Shown one piece after another: positions 8,680-16,871 of a stretch of DNA of 64,000 nt. Every line of letters starts with the position of its first letter. Position 1 is the stretch's first letter. The position numbers and the translations under genes were made by a program. The notes below the pieces were generated by a model. That model did not search any database, was not told the origin of the DNA, and worked only from the letters and a program-made list of their open reading frames with translations. Where the stretch lies: NCBI GenBank assembly GCA_964429805.1, contig CAYSDH010000003.1:1-64000 (forward strand), in the 5' to 3' direction. Source of the stretch: CAYSDH01 sp964429805. GTDB lineage: Bacteria > Bacteroidota > Bacteroidia > Flavobacteriales_D > JABDKJ01.

Positions 8680-9474
8680 ATGAAAGTTGTCATTCTCACC
8701 AGCAGTAGGAGAGGCATTGCTTCACACCACCTTCAGTCCATTTTGAAAAACGAAGATGTGTCTGACATATTGGTCGTTCTGAGCGCGGGAGAGGTCACCA
8801 ATAAGTGGTCGTTTTATAAGCGAAAGATTCGAAAAATGTTTCAAATCGGTTTACGAGGAACCTGGAACGGAATACAGATGCGAAGCTGGTATAATGAAGA
8901 TATAGAACAGCACTGCGAAGGCATTTCAGACATTGACATCTTCTGTGACAAGCATGACGTAAAACTTATCGAAGTGCCACGAATAAACTGCGCGGAAACA
9001 AGGCAAGCCTTTGAGCAATTTGAGCCTTCCATCGGCATTAGTCTGGGCAATGGGTATATTGGTTCTAAGGTCTTCAACATTCCGACCCACGGCATGCTCA
9101 ACATTCACCACGAAGTACTGCCCGATTATCAAAACGCTCAAAGTGTAATCTGGCAGCTTTATAATATGTCTACTGAAACAGGATACACCATTCATCAAAT
9201 CGATAAAAAGATTGATACGGGTAAGATTTTACATCAAGAACAACTGCCTATTCAGTTTTGTGATACGCTTTCTGAAACAGTAAGTGTGACCATTGCTAAG
9301 TGCTACGACATGTCGGCCAGCGGGCTAAATGAAGTCCTCTCTAATCTGCAGTTGAAATTGAGCAATGCCACAGCGCAAGGAAAAGGAGGGCACTACACTA
9401 CGCCCACTTGGAAACAGATGAAGCGCATACAGGCAAATTACTCGGAATTAAAAGCCACCTCCGCCCGGGACTAA
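8680..9474 (+). CDS. Formyltransferase family protein (Fmt/ArnA-like; probable sugar N-formyltransferase)
   Basis: A 264-residue protein with the formyltransferase core: 'MLNIHHEVLP' gives Asn141 and His143, and 'KIDTGKIL' gives Asp179, the Asn-His-Asp catalytic triad of the family. It is shorter than methionyl-tRNA formyltransferase (about 310 residues) and lacks a clear C-terminal tRNA-binding domain, so a 10-formyl-THF-dependent amino-sugar or small-molecule formyltransferase is more likely. It is the last gene of the operon, one base after the deacetylase stop codon. Confidence 0.75.
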   Translation: MKVVILTSSRRGIASHHLQSILKNEDVSDILVVLSAGEVTNKWSFYKRKIRKMFQIGLRGTWNGIQMRSWYNEDIEQHCEGISDIDIFCDKHDVKLIEVPRINCAETRQAFEQFEPSIGISLGNGYIGSKVFNIPTHGMLNIHHEVLPDYQNAQSVIWQLYNMSTETGYTIHQIDKKIDTGKILHQEQLPIQFCDTLSETVSVTIAKCYDMSASGLNEVLSNLQLKLSNATAQGKGGHYTTPTWKQMKRIQANYSELKATSARD

Positions 9475-9579
9475 GGTTAAGTGCCACACTTCATCACTGC
9501 CTCCCTACTCTCAGGATTGGGTGGCTCAAGTATAAAATTTGGGCTTTTGGAAAGGCCAATTTTTGTCAAACGAAACTGG

Positions 9580-9587
9580 TATCTTTA
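9580..9587 (+). promoter_or_regulatory. Start-abutting -7 element TATCTTTA
   Basis: A 7-of-8 match to TAnnTTTG, ending exactly 4 nt before the ATG at 9592. If used, transcription would start at or next to the start codon. Confidence 0.4.
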
Positions 9588-9591
9588 CACT

Positions 9592-9786
9592 ATGAAACTG
9601 GTACTACTATCAATACTCTTACTGGCCGTAGCTTTTGCTGGAATCGCGATAAAAATTCTAGTTAAGAAAGATGGAGAGTTCGCTGGAACATGTGCGAGCA
9701 ACAGTCCATTTTTGAATAAAGAGGGAGAGCCTTGCAGCTTCTGCGGTGCTCAGCCAGACGAAATGTGTAAAAAGGAAGACGCTTAA
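9592..9786 (+). CDS. Small single-span membrane protein with Cys-rich tail
   Basis: A 64-residue protein. A frame extension upstream to 9481 has no signal-like or conserved features, so ATG 9592, which opens directly with a hydrophobic helix (about 3-24), is chosen. The C-terminal part is soluble and contains four cysteines in 'GTCASNSP', 'PCSFCG' and 'EMCKK', which could bind a metal or form disulfides. Similar small proteins occur in many Bacteroidota, often next to apbE and Na+-NQR genes (from memory). Here apbE is convergent and overlaps its last 4 bases. Function unknown. Confidence 0.65.
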   Translation: MKLVLLSILLLAVAFAGIAIKILVKKDGEFAGTCASNSPFLNKEGEPCSFCGAQPDEMCKKEDA

Positions 9787-10796
9787 GTCTCCTTAAATCG
9801 CCCAGTGGCGTATTCCTGAAGCTCATCATCTTGATTGTAGATGATGAAGACCTCTATTCCCATGTTAGTATGCTGAGCTAGAAACGCCTTGGTTTTCTCT
9901 AAACCCATGCACATAAAAGCGGTAGCATAGGCATCGGCCAGCGCACACTCGTCCATCAAGACAGTCACACTCAGCACCTGATGGTTTACTGGACTGCCCG
10001 TAAACGGATCGATGGTATGGCTATACTTTTTCCCATCCCTTTCATAAAATTTTCGATACGAACCTGATGTAGCTAGCGCCTTATCACTGAGCTGAATCTC
10101 TCTTCTCACTTTTCGTTCCTCTTGCAAAAGCGGAGACCCAGCCACAGGATCATCAATACCAATGCGCCACTTCGAACCATCTTTTTTTAATCCAGATGTA
10201 ATCAACTCACCACCTAACTCAATCATGTAATCTGAGACCCCGTTAAGCTCCAACATGTTGGCAATAACATCTACGGTATAACCCTGAGCTATGCCGTTAA
10301 AATCAAATTGACGACCAGGCGCTTTGATGAAAAGTCTCTCTGGCCCCACATTGGCGATGTAGGCATCATACACTCCAAATCCACACTGTTGTTTCAGTGC
10401 GTTCACATCTGGAATCTCTTTTACTTTATCTACTGCACCAAAGCCCCATGCCTTGATTAACGGATAGAGGCTCGGGTCAAAATATCCCTTTGACTCGGTG
10501 TATACATCGCGAGACTTGGTGAGCATCGGAATAAAGAACTTATCGTCACTAGGCACTCCGATTTTTGTGCCCGTCATTGCATTGACTTTTGATAAAAACG
10601 ACTCATCCTTCCACAAGGAGAGAGAGGCGTCCATGCTTAACAGTATCACTTCTACCTCTCGGCTAAAGTCAGCGGCTTTATCACCATGATAGGTGATGTT
10701 AAATGTCGTACCCTGTGCATTGCCGGTGAGATTATACTCTTCATTTGCGCATGAACTAAGGCTAAATATGGCGAGCAAAAAGAGGGCTATTCTCAT
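9783..10796 (-). CDS. apbE: FAD:protein FMN transferase lipoprotein (ApbE)
   Basis: A 337-residue lipoprotein (lipobox 'LSSC', Cys16). ApbE hallmarks: 'QGTTFNITYH' at the start, 'FDFNGIAQGYTVD', 'ELGGELITSG', 'ATSGSYRKFY' and 'SHTIDPFTG', plus 'DAYATAFMCMG' with an acidic metal site. ApbE moves FMN from FAD onto a Thr/Ser of target proteins such as NqrB/NqrC or RnfG/D, on the periplasmic side. No Nqr or Rnf gene lies in the window. Its promoter element sits directly against the ATG. Confidence 0.93.
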   Translation of the reverse strand: MRIALFLLAIFSLSSCANEEYNLTGNAQGTTFNITYHGDKAADFSREVEVILLSMDASLSLWKDESFLSKVNAMTGTKIGVPSDDKFFIPMLTKSRDVYTESKGYFDPSLYPLIKAWGFGAVDKVKEIPDVNALKQQCGFGVYDAYIANVGPERLFIKAPGRQFDFNGIAQGYTVDVIANMLELNGVSDYMIELGGELITSGLKKDGSKWRIGIDDPVAGSPLLQEERKVRREIQLSDKALATSGSYRKFYERDGKKYSHTIDPFTGSPVNHQVLSVTVLMDECALADAYATAFMCMGLEKTKAFLAQHTNMGIEVFIIYNQDDELQEYATGRFKET

Positions 10797-10800
10797 GAGG

Positions 10801-10808
10801 CAAAATTA
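10801..10808 (-). promoter_or_regulatory. Start-abutting -7 element TAATTTTG of apbE
   Basis: A perfect TAnnTTTG on the minus strand, separated from the apbE ATG by exactly 4 nt (10797-10800). It predicts a leaderless transcript. No clear -33 TTTG was seen. Confidence 0.6.
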
Positions 10809-10974
10809 ATTGGACTGCTAAAATACTACTGTCCGCATTGATTCAGCCTAGAGTGACACATTACTTTCATTGAGAACTACAGAATTGCAGTTACGGCCCA
10901 TGTGCGATAACCTAAAAACGGACGGACAAAACCGATCAGCTGTCCACTTGACTCCTTCCCGATACCAGAAAAAT

Positions 10975-11667
10975 TTACGGCACGAGCAACTTAAACCCTT
11001 TGCCATGCACGTTTATAATCTCGATATCTGTGTCAGACTTTAGGTGCTTTCTGAGTTTAGTAATGTAGACATCCATACTTCTGCCGTTGTGGTAACTGTC
11101 ATCTCCCCAGATGGCATTGAGCGCATGATTTCGCTCAAGAACTTCGTTTCGTTTTTTACTCAAGAGTAGCAACAAGTCTTTCTCTTTTGTAGTAAGACTT
11201 GTCGTCTCGCCATTTTTAAGAAGCGTTCTCTTTTCAGGGTCAAATTCGAATAGCCCAACACGATGTGTCCCGTCAAATTCGCTAGACACTTTGGTTTCAC
11301 TTCTTTTCAAAATAGCATTGATTCGTGCAGTGAGCACCTCCATGCTAAAGGGCTTAGTCATGTAGTCATCACCCCCGCTCTTAAATCCTTGAAGCGTATC
11401 TTCCTTCATGGTCTTGGCGGTGAGAAACAAGATGGGAACCGCCTCATTCATTTGCCTTATTTCTTTTGCCAATGTGAAGCCATCCTTTTTAGGCATCATA
11501 ACGTCAAGCACTATGAAGTCAAACTCGTGGCGTTTAAATTCCGAAAAGCCGCGCTCTCCGTCAGTGGCAAGACTTACGTCAAATCCTTTGACTGACAGAT
11601 ATTCAGAAAGGAGACTTCCCAAGTTTGGGTCATCTTCGACCAGTAGTATTCGCTTAGCTGTTTTCAT
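10975..11667 (-). CDS. OmpR-family response regulator
   Basis: A 230-residue protein. The open frame extends 24 codons further, but ATG 11667 gives the normal receiver start 'MKTAKRILLVEDDP'. The receiver domain has the acidic pocket Glu11-Asp12, phospho-acceptor Asp55 in 'FIVLDVMMP' and Lys in 'LTAKT'. The C-terminal winged-helix DNA-binding domain ends 'IINVHGKGFKLLVP'. It overlaps the end of the upstream histidine kinase gene by 14 bases, so the pair is one transcription unit with translational coupling. RprY-like in architecture; target genes unknown. Confidence 0.92.
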   Translation of the reverse strand: MKTAKRILLVEDDPNLGSLLSEYLSVKGFDVSLATDGERGFSEFKRHEFDFIVLDVMMPKKDGFTLAKEIRQMNEAVPILFLTAKTMKEDTLQGFKSGGDDYMTKPFSMEVLTARINAILKRSETKVSSEFDGTHRVGLFEFDPEKRTLLKNGETTSLTTKEKDLLLLLSKKRNEVLERNHALNAIWGDDSYHNGRSMDVYITKLRKHLKSDTDIEIINVHGKGFKLLVP

Positions 11668-13180
11668 TGCCGATTGGGATATTGATTTTGAATGTTGAAC
11701 CCTTGCCGAGCTCGCTGTTAAGACTGATGCTTCCTCCATGTTTTTCTATTACCGCTTTCACATAACTAAGACCTAAACCAAAACCTTTGACATCATGTGT
11801 ATTGCCGGTCGGCACACGGTATAGGTTCTCAAAAACTTTGCTTTGATTGTCGCGCGAAATGCCGATTCCGTTATCCTTTATTTCAATCACAAATCCTGCT
11901 TCTCGGACAGTTGTGCTGATTTTAATACGCGGGTTAATCGGAGAATATTTCAGTGCATTGTCAAGCAAGTTAAATAAGACATTGGTGATGTGCGTTTTGT
12001 CCGCTTTGACCACAGACGGAATGGCACTGAGTGACAGGGCTATTTCTGCGTCCTTTTTCTCGAGTTGGAGTTGAATATTTTTGACTGAATCTTTAATTAC
12101 CGCATGAATGTCAACCTCTTCAAGCTTCAGGCGCATCTCGCCACGGTCTATAACGGCAGTGCGCAGCACATTCTCTACGAGAGTTCCTAATCGTTGATTC
12201 TCTTCGCGTATCATTCCTACAAAACGATCGCGGCTTTCTGTCATCTGACGCATGTCTGGATCGGCAAGTGCCTCGCAGGCCAAAGAGATAGTAGAAATTG
12301 GTGTCTTCAACTCATGGGTCATGTTATTGATGAAATCGCTGCGTATTTCTTGAATTTTTTTCTGCCTAAAAATTGTCACGATCGTAAATGCGAATGCCCC
12401 CATAATAATGAGCATGAGCCCACTAGATGTGATGAGAAGTGGCCACAGCGAAGTCAAGACATAGCTTTTTTGAGCTGGGAAATGAACTTTTAGAAAGTGT
12501 GGGTCTTGAAACATTTCATTTTGAAAAAGCTGCACACTAAATGTGGACTCGGCTATGCTAGGCAGAGACTGAATGCCTTGACCATTTTCAAACAACACGG
12601 GCTGCCCAATGCCATTAAACACGGCTAAATCATGATCGGCATCAATACCAAATTTCTCAAGAGACTGAATGACTAAACTATCTACGTCACGCAAATCAAG
12701 CCTTTGCTCATACGGCCGCATAAAGTTCATGTCCATGATGCCCGACAGCATGTCAACGACAATGGAATTTGTAGACCTCTGCATGCCTACTTGATTTATC
12801 ACACTGGTCTGAGTGGTGGTCTGCGCACCTGTTCCCATGCTGCTGGTGTAGCTCATGGTGTATCCGCCATCTTCAGATAAAATGACAGTGTCTTTCTGAT
12901 AATAACCATTGTCACTGTCCCAGCCTTGAGTCATCACCCGCTGTATACTGTCAAGTTGAAACATGGCCCTTTGACTAGCCTGACTTTGCTTCATACGCTC
13001 AATGGCGTCTTGACGCTCAAGCGACTGGGCAGCCTCTACTAAAGCCAAGTTGACGTTATATCTAAACTGAGCCTCTTTGAGGGTTATGGTGTTCTTGATG
13101 TAAGTAGTCTGGACGACAACAAGACCGATTAGCGCGGCAATCATCAAACCGATGACTAGATATATCTTGGACTTATTCAC
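11654..13180 (-). CDS. Membrane sensor histidine kinase
   Basis: A 508-residue protein starting at GTG 13180. TM1 is about 6-25, a long periplasmic sensor region about 30-243 (Gln/Thr-rich around 115-130), TM2 about 245-271. HisKA follows with phospho-acceptor His289 in 'NNMTHELKTP'. The ATPase domain has the N box 'NVLFNLLDNALKYSP', G1 'EIKDNGIGI' and G2 'GFGLGLSYV'. It pairs with the response regulator that overlaps its 3' end. The periplasmic domain matches nothing I recognise, so the signal is unknown. A perfect -7 element lies 5 nt before the GTG. Confidence 0.92.
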   Translation of the reverse strand: MNKSKIYLVIGLMIAALIGLVVVQTTYIKNTITLKEAQFRYNVNLALVEAAQSLERQDAIERMKQSQASQRAMFQLDSIQRVMTQGWDSDNGYYQKDTVILSEDGGYTMSYTSSMGTGAQTTTQTSVINQVGMQRSTNSIVVDMLSGIMDMNFMRPYEQRLDLRDVDSLVIQSLEKFGIDADHDLAVFNGIGQPVLFENGQGIQSLPSIAESTFSVQLFQNEMFQDPHFLKVHFPAQKSYVLTSLWPLLITSSGLMLIIMGAFAFTIVTIFRQKKIQEIRSDFINNMTHELKTPISTISLACEALADPDMRQMTESRDRFVGMIREENQRLGTLVENVLRTAVIDRGEMRLKLEEVDIHAVIKDSVKNIQLQLEKKDAEIALSLSAIPSVVKADKTHITNVLFNLLDNALKYSPINPRIKISTTVREAGFVIEIKDNGIGISRDNQSKVFENLYRVPTGNTHDVKGFGLGLSYVKAVIEKHGGSISLNSELGKGSTFKINIPIGNENS

Positions 13181-13185
13181 CTATA

Positions 13186-13193
13186 CAAAAGTA
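13186..13193 (-). promoter_or_regulatory. Start-abutting -7 element TACTTTTG of the two-component operon
   Basis: A perfect TAnnTTTG, 5 nt before the GTG start of the histidine kinase. It predicts an mRNA beginning at or within a base or two of the start codon. Confidence 0.55.
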
Positions 13194-13221
13194 CCGCGAA
13201 GCCCCTGTTTTATTGCCTTAC

Positions 13222-13755
13222 TTAACCTTTTTTAACAAGGCTATTCTTATTGACAAAGTCGAGCACTTTGGGGTAGGCTATCTTAAACCAGACGGTATAA
13301 TGGTCAGCATTGGCTTTGATATCAGCGCTTAGCTCATCGAGGGCAATGTACTTCCACTCTGACACTTCCTCTTTGTTAAAGTCAGGCTCGCCTGTCCACT
13401 TACCGATAAGCACGTGATCTAATTCGTGCTCAGTCAAGCCGTTATCAAATTCTGCTTTGTAGATAAACGTGAACACTTCTTGCAAGTCACAGTCAAAGCC
13501 CATCTCCTCTTCTAGTCTGCGGTGCGCAGCTACTTCTGAAGACTCCCCCTCACGCTGGTGACTGCAGCACGTGTTAGTCCAAAGACCGGGAGAATGGTAT
13601 TTGCTGTGCGCCCTGCGTTGCAGTAGCATGCGGCCTGCGTCATCAAACACAAACACTGAAAACGCTCTGTGCAAGACAGCCTTTTCATGCGCCTCCATCT
13701 TTTCCATGAGCCCTATTGGCTCATCGCTTTCGTTAACTAGAATCACCTTTTCCAT
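13222..13755 (-). CDS. idi: Isopentenyl-diphosphate delta-isomerase, type I (Nudix)
   Basis: A 177-residue protein. ATG 13755 is preferred over a TTG three codons upstream. Type I IDI features: 'LHRAFSVFVFDD', 'QRRAHSKYHSPGLWTNTCCSH' region (43-66) with the active-site Cys at 63/64 and metal His66, and a Nudix-like 'RRLEEEMGF'. It interconverts IPP and DMAPP, feeding isoprenoid synthesis such as menaquinone, undecaprenyl carriers and carotenoids. It is divergent from uvrC, with only 63 bases between the two start codons. Confidence 0.95.
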   Translation of the reverse strand: MEKVILVNESDEPIGLMEKMEAHEKAVLHRAFSVFVFDDAGRMLLQRRAHSKYHSPGLWTNTCCSHQREGESSEVAAHRRLEEEMGFDCDLQEVFTFIYKAEFDNGLTEHELDHVLIGKWTGEPDFNKEEVSEWKYIALDELSADIKANADHYTVWFKIAYPKVLDFVNKNSLVKKG

Positions 13756-13761
13756 GGGTAA

Positions 13762-13769
13762 CAAAGGTA
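13762..13769 (-). promoter_or_regulatory. Start-abutting -7 element TACCTTTG of idi
   Basis: A perfect TAnnTTTG, 6 nt before the idi ATG. It lies back to back with the uvrC element at 13802-13809. Confidence 0.55.
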
Positions 13770-13801
13770 CGCTTCAAAGGCTGACAGTTCATCCAAAAGC
13801 G

Positions 13802-13809
13802 CATATTTG
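13802..13809 (+). promoter_or_regulatory. -7-like element CATATTTG of uvrC
   Basis: A 7-of-8 match to TAnnTTTG, ending 9 nt before the uvrC ATG at 13819. It leaves room for only a few untranslated bases. Confidence 0.4.
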
Positions 13810-13818
13810 TATTGTAGG

Positions 13819-15606
13819 ATGCAACTGGAAGAAAAAATAAAGACTCTGCCTAATAGGCCTGGCATTTACCAATTCAAAGATGAACATGGAGAGGTGATCT
13901 ATGTCGGTAAAGCCAAGAAGTTGAGAAACAGAGTCAATTCCTATTTTCGCGATGACAAGCAGAAAAACGGCAAAACCCGAGTCATGGTCAGGAAGATCAT
14001 GGACATGGAATACATGGAAGTTGAGACTGAGCAAGATGCTTTTCTGCTTGAGAACAACTTGATAAAAACCATCCAGCCCAAGTATAATATTCAGCTTAAG
14101 GATGACAAGACCTATCCTTGGCTTTGCATCACGCGGGGACCTTTTCCAAAGATTTTTTATACCCGCAACAAAGTAGCAAACGGCTCTCAATACTTTGGCC
14201 CTTATGCGAATGTCAAGTTGATGAAAACACTGCTCAATCTGGCAACAAAACTTCACCCACTCAGAACCTGTAACTACTCGCTCACTGAGCAGAATATCAG
14301 TTCAGGCAAATTTAAAGTGTGCTTGGAGTATCATATTGGTAACTGCAAAGGAGCCTGTGAGGGCAAACAAAGTGAGGAGGATTATGATGCGGGAATACAA
14401 CTAATAAAAAAAATCATAAAAGGAAACACTCAAGAAGTTGTGGCCAATCTGAAAACTCAAATGATGGTTCACGCTGAGAAATTGGAGTTTGAAAAAGCAG
14501 AAGAGTTAAAGGATAAGTTAGAGATGCTACTCAAGTATCAGAGTAAGTCTGCTGTGGTCACCAATGCGGTTAAAGATGCAGAAGTATATGCGCTGAAAAG
14601 GGAGTCTACTAAGTGTTTTGTCAACTTTATAAAGGTGGTAGATGGGGCAATCATACAAGGGCACACCCTTGAGTTGAGGACAAAGATGGAGGAAAGTGAT
14701 GCTGAACTATTGTCATTTGCCATCATGGAAATTAAGAGCCAAACGGGCAGTGCTGCCCCTGAACTCATTGTTCCTTTAGAATTAGACATGGAGATAGAAA
14801 GTGCGCACATACATGTGCCTCAGCGCGGTGAAAAGAAAAGCCTTCTTGACCTGGCGGAGAGAAACTTGAAATACCACATTCTAGAAAAGAGAAAGCAGGA
14901 GCGCATAGTCAATCCAGATGGTCATTACGAGCGCATTTTAGAGCAAATAAAAAGCGACCTCAGAATGACCGAATTACCGATTCACATAGAGTGTTTTGAT
15001 AATTCAAATTTTCAAGGCACAAATGCTGTAGCCGCTTGTGTAGTCTTTAAAAATGGCAAGCCCAGCAAAAAGGACTACCGACACTTTAACATCAAGACCG
15101 TTGTAGGGCCTGATGATTTTGCCAGTATGGAAGAGGTAGTGCACCGGAGGTATAAACGCTTGGTTACCGAAGGTGAAAGCTTGCCTCAGTTAGTCATCAT
15201 TGATGGAGGAAAAGGACAACTGAGTTCGGCCATGAAAAGTATCGACCTGCTTGGACTACGCGGGCAAATTACAGTGATTGGCATTGCGAAGAAACTTGAG
15301 GAGATTTACTTTCCGGGAGACTCAATACCGATTTATATCGACAAAAGAAGTGAGTCACTAAAGACGATACAGCACTTAAGAAATGAAGCGCACAGATTTG
15401 GAATCACACACCACCGAAACAAGCGTAGCAAAGCTGCTTTGGGCACTCAACTAACCAACATTCCAACCATTGGAGACGGCACGGCCGAAAAACTCTTGAA
15501 GCATTTTGGCTCCTTAAAAAATGTCAAAGAAGCCAATGAAGAGCAGTTGAGCAAACTAATTGGCGCGTCAAAAGCCAAGAAGGTCTTTGACTTTTTTAAT
15601 CACTGA
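13819..15606 (+). CDS. uvrC: Excinuclease ABC subunit C
   Basis: A 595-residue protein of normal length. ATG 13819 is chosen over a TTG four codons earlier. Domains in order: GIY-YIG nuclease (about 1-95, 'RPGIYQFKD' and 'IYVGKAKKLRNRV') for the 3' incision; UvrB-binding UVR motif near 210-235 ('FEKAEELKDKLEM'); RNase H-like nuclease ('IECFDNSNFQGTNAVA', 'VVIIDGGKGQL') for the 5' incision; C-terminal helix-hairpin-helix pair ('IPTIGDGTAEKLLKHFG'). With UvrA and UvrB it cuts both sides of bulky DNA lesions. Confidence 0.97.
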   Translation: MQLEEKIKTLPNRPGIYQFKDEHGEVIYVGKAKKLRNRVNSYFRDDKQKNGKTRVMVRKIMDMEYMEVETEQDAFLLENNLIKTIQPKYNIQLKDDKTYPWLCITRGPFPKIFYTRNKVANGSQYFGPYANVKLMKTLLNLATKLHPLRTCNYSLTEQNISSGKFKVCLEYHIGNCKGACEGKQSEEDYDAGIQLIKKIIKGNTQEVVANLKTQMMVHAEKLEFEKAEELKDKLEMLLKYQSKSAVVTNAVKDAEVYALKRESTKCFVNFIKVVDGAIIQGHTLELRTKMEESDAELLSFAIMEIKSQTGSAAPELIVPLELDMEIESAHIHVPQRGEKKSLLDLAERNLKYHILEKRKQERIVNPDGHYERILEQIKSDLRMTELPIHIECFDNSNFQGTNAVAACVVFKNGKPSKKDYRHFNIKTVVGPDDFASMEEVVHRRYKRLVTEGESLPQLVIIDGGKGQLSSAMKSIDLLGLRGQITVIGIAKKLEEIYFPGDSIPIYIDKRSESLKTIQHLRNEAHRFGITHHRNKRSKAALGTQLTNIPTIGDGTAEKLLKHFGSLKNVKEANEEQLSKLIGASKAKKVFDFFNH

Positions 15607-15712
15607 CTCGGCTTCATCACAAAAACCCATCATTAACATGCACCCCTATCTTGGCTAGCATTCATCAAAAGGCTCTGCCAAATCAATCACTCAGGCTAAA
15701 ACAGCGGGGTAA

Positions 15713-16783
15713 TCATCTCACTCTCATTCCTAGACCCAAAGCGAAATAATCTGCTCGCGCAAAGTGAGTCTTGAGCGTGAACGAGCATATCCACTTGTCG
15801 TTGATTACTTTTCTACCTCCTACGCGGTGATACAAACTCCCCAGTTGCTGATAGCCGGTATGTGGATACCAACCAGCATGCATAAAAAGTTCAGACGTTC
15901 CCATTGTCATACCTAGCCCTAACTTGATGCCCGGTAGTAGACTCTCTATGACCCGCACACTATCTCTATCTCGCTCAGCATAAGAGGCCTTGTTATATAT
16001 TAAATCCGTGCCGATGATATAGTTCATTTTTTGAGAGAATGACTTGCGATAGTCGGCCCTCAACTCTATCACCGGATGTTTCACTCGCGTTACCACATTT
16101 GACTCTCGCATGCCAAAACCAAGACTTACATCTATGTTGGTTACGCTAGTCAACGGAGTCTCTATGTCTTTAAACTGGACCGGAATTTCTTCTTCATTCA
16201 GTCGGTAGCCTAAATAAAAATCTAACGAAGGAACATTGGCACCAAGGTTGGGTAATTGATACGAGCCATTAGATGCGTGAGAAAACGAGAGCCCCGTGCC
16301 AAGTAAAAATCGGCCAGCAGTATATTGATACTTCAGAGCCAGCTGAATCCCTACATTGGTATGACTTCCGATTACAAAATTTGTGAAATTATCTTCTTGA
16401 TCAAATTTCCTGTCCACAATGGCCAACCCACATCCTAACTGAGCGATGAGCGCGCCTCGTTCACTTTGCTTTAGAGGAAAACCGATATAGGGAAAAAGCG
16501 AGTACATGTTGCCCAATTGTTCTGCATTACCCAAGTTAATGTAGTAGACAGAAAAACCTTGGTAAGGCCCTTTAAACAGGTGATGCCAGTCTTTTGTCAT
16601 GTTACTTCTAGCAGTATAATGCAACTCTAAGGCACTTGCATGACCTTGTAGTAACTGAGGTATGGTTGGTCTGTGCGCCATTAAAAAACCCCGCCCCGCC
16701 CTTAAAGACAGCCACTTATCTGCCTGTGCCTGAGCACAAATAGAAAGCAATAAAAGAATGAGCAGGGGAAATATCTTTTTCAC
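15713..16783 (-). CDS. Acyloxyacyl hydrolase / PagL-like lipid A deacylase, outer-membrane beta-barrel
   Basis: A 356-residue protein. GTG 16783 is chosen because it opens directly into a signal peptide ('KKIFPLLILLLLSICAQAQA'); a TTG nine codons upstream would add a non-signal stretch. It has alternating beta strands typical of an outer-membrane barrel, and 'SFSHASNGSYQLPN' matches the His-Ser catalytic segment of PagL-type 3-O-deacylases. Such enzymes trim acyl chains from lipid A and alter outer-membrane properties. A TACCTTCG element (7 of 8) lies 6 nt before the start. Confidence 0.75.
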   Translation of the reverse strand: MKKIFPLLILLLLSICAQAQADKWLSLRAGRGFLMAHRPTIPQLLQGHASALELHYTARSNMTKDWHHLFKGPYQGFSVYYINLGNAEQLGNMYSLFPYIGFPLKQSERGALIAQLGCGLAIVDRKFDQEDNFTNFVIGSHTNVGIQLALKYQYTAGRFLLGTGLSFSHASNGSYQLPNLGANVPSLDFYLGYRLNEEEIPVQFKDIETPLTSVTNIDVSLGFGMRESNVVTRVKHPVIELRADYRKSFSQKMNYIIGTDLIYNKASYAERDRDSVRVIESLLPGIKLGLGMTMGTSELFMHAGWYPHTGYQQLGSLYHRVGGRKVINDKWICSFTLKTHFARADYFALGLGMRVR

Positions 16784-16789
16784 GACAAT

Positions 16790-16797
16790 CGAAGGTA
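16790..16797 (-). promoter_or_regulatory. Start-abutting -7-like element TACCTTCG
   Basis: A 7-of-8 match to TAnnTTTG, 6 nt before the GTG of the acyloxyacyl hydrolase gene. Confidence 0.35.
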
Positions 16798-16871
16798 TCA
16801 ATTTGCACAAACTAGTGATTAACTGCTTAATTCATATTTACTTTACACTCCTTAAAAAAGTCAAAGAAGGC

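Noticed and set aside
11668..11739. 24-codon N-terminal extension of the response regulator
   Set aside because: It lies within the histidine kinase coding region and receivers normally start just before the 'ILLVEDD' strand.
16758..16871. N-terminal extension of mazG
   Set aside because: The extra 38 codons overlap the divergent gene's start and do not resemble the family; ATG 16872 has a purine-rich leader.
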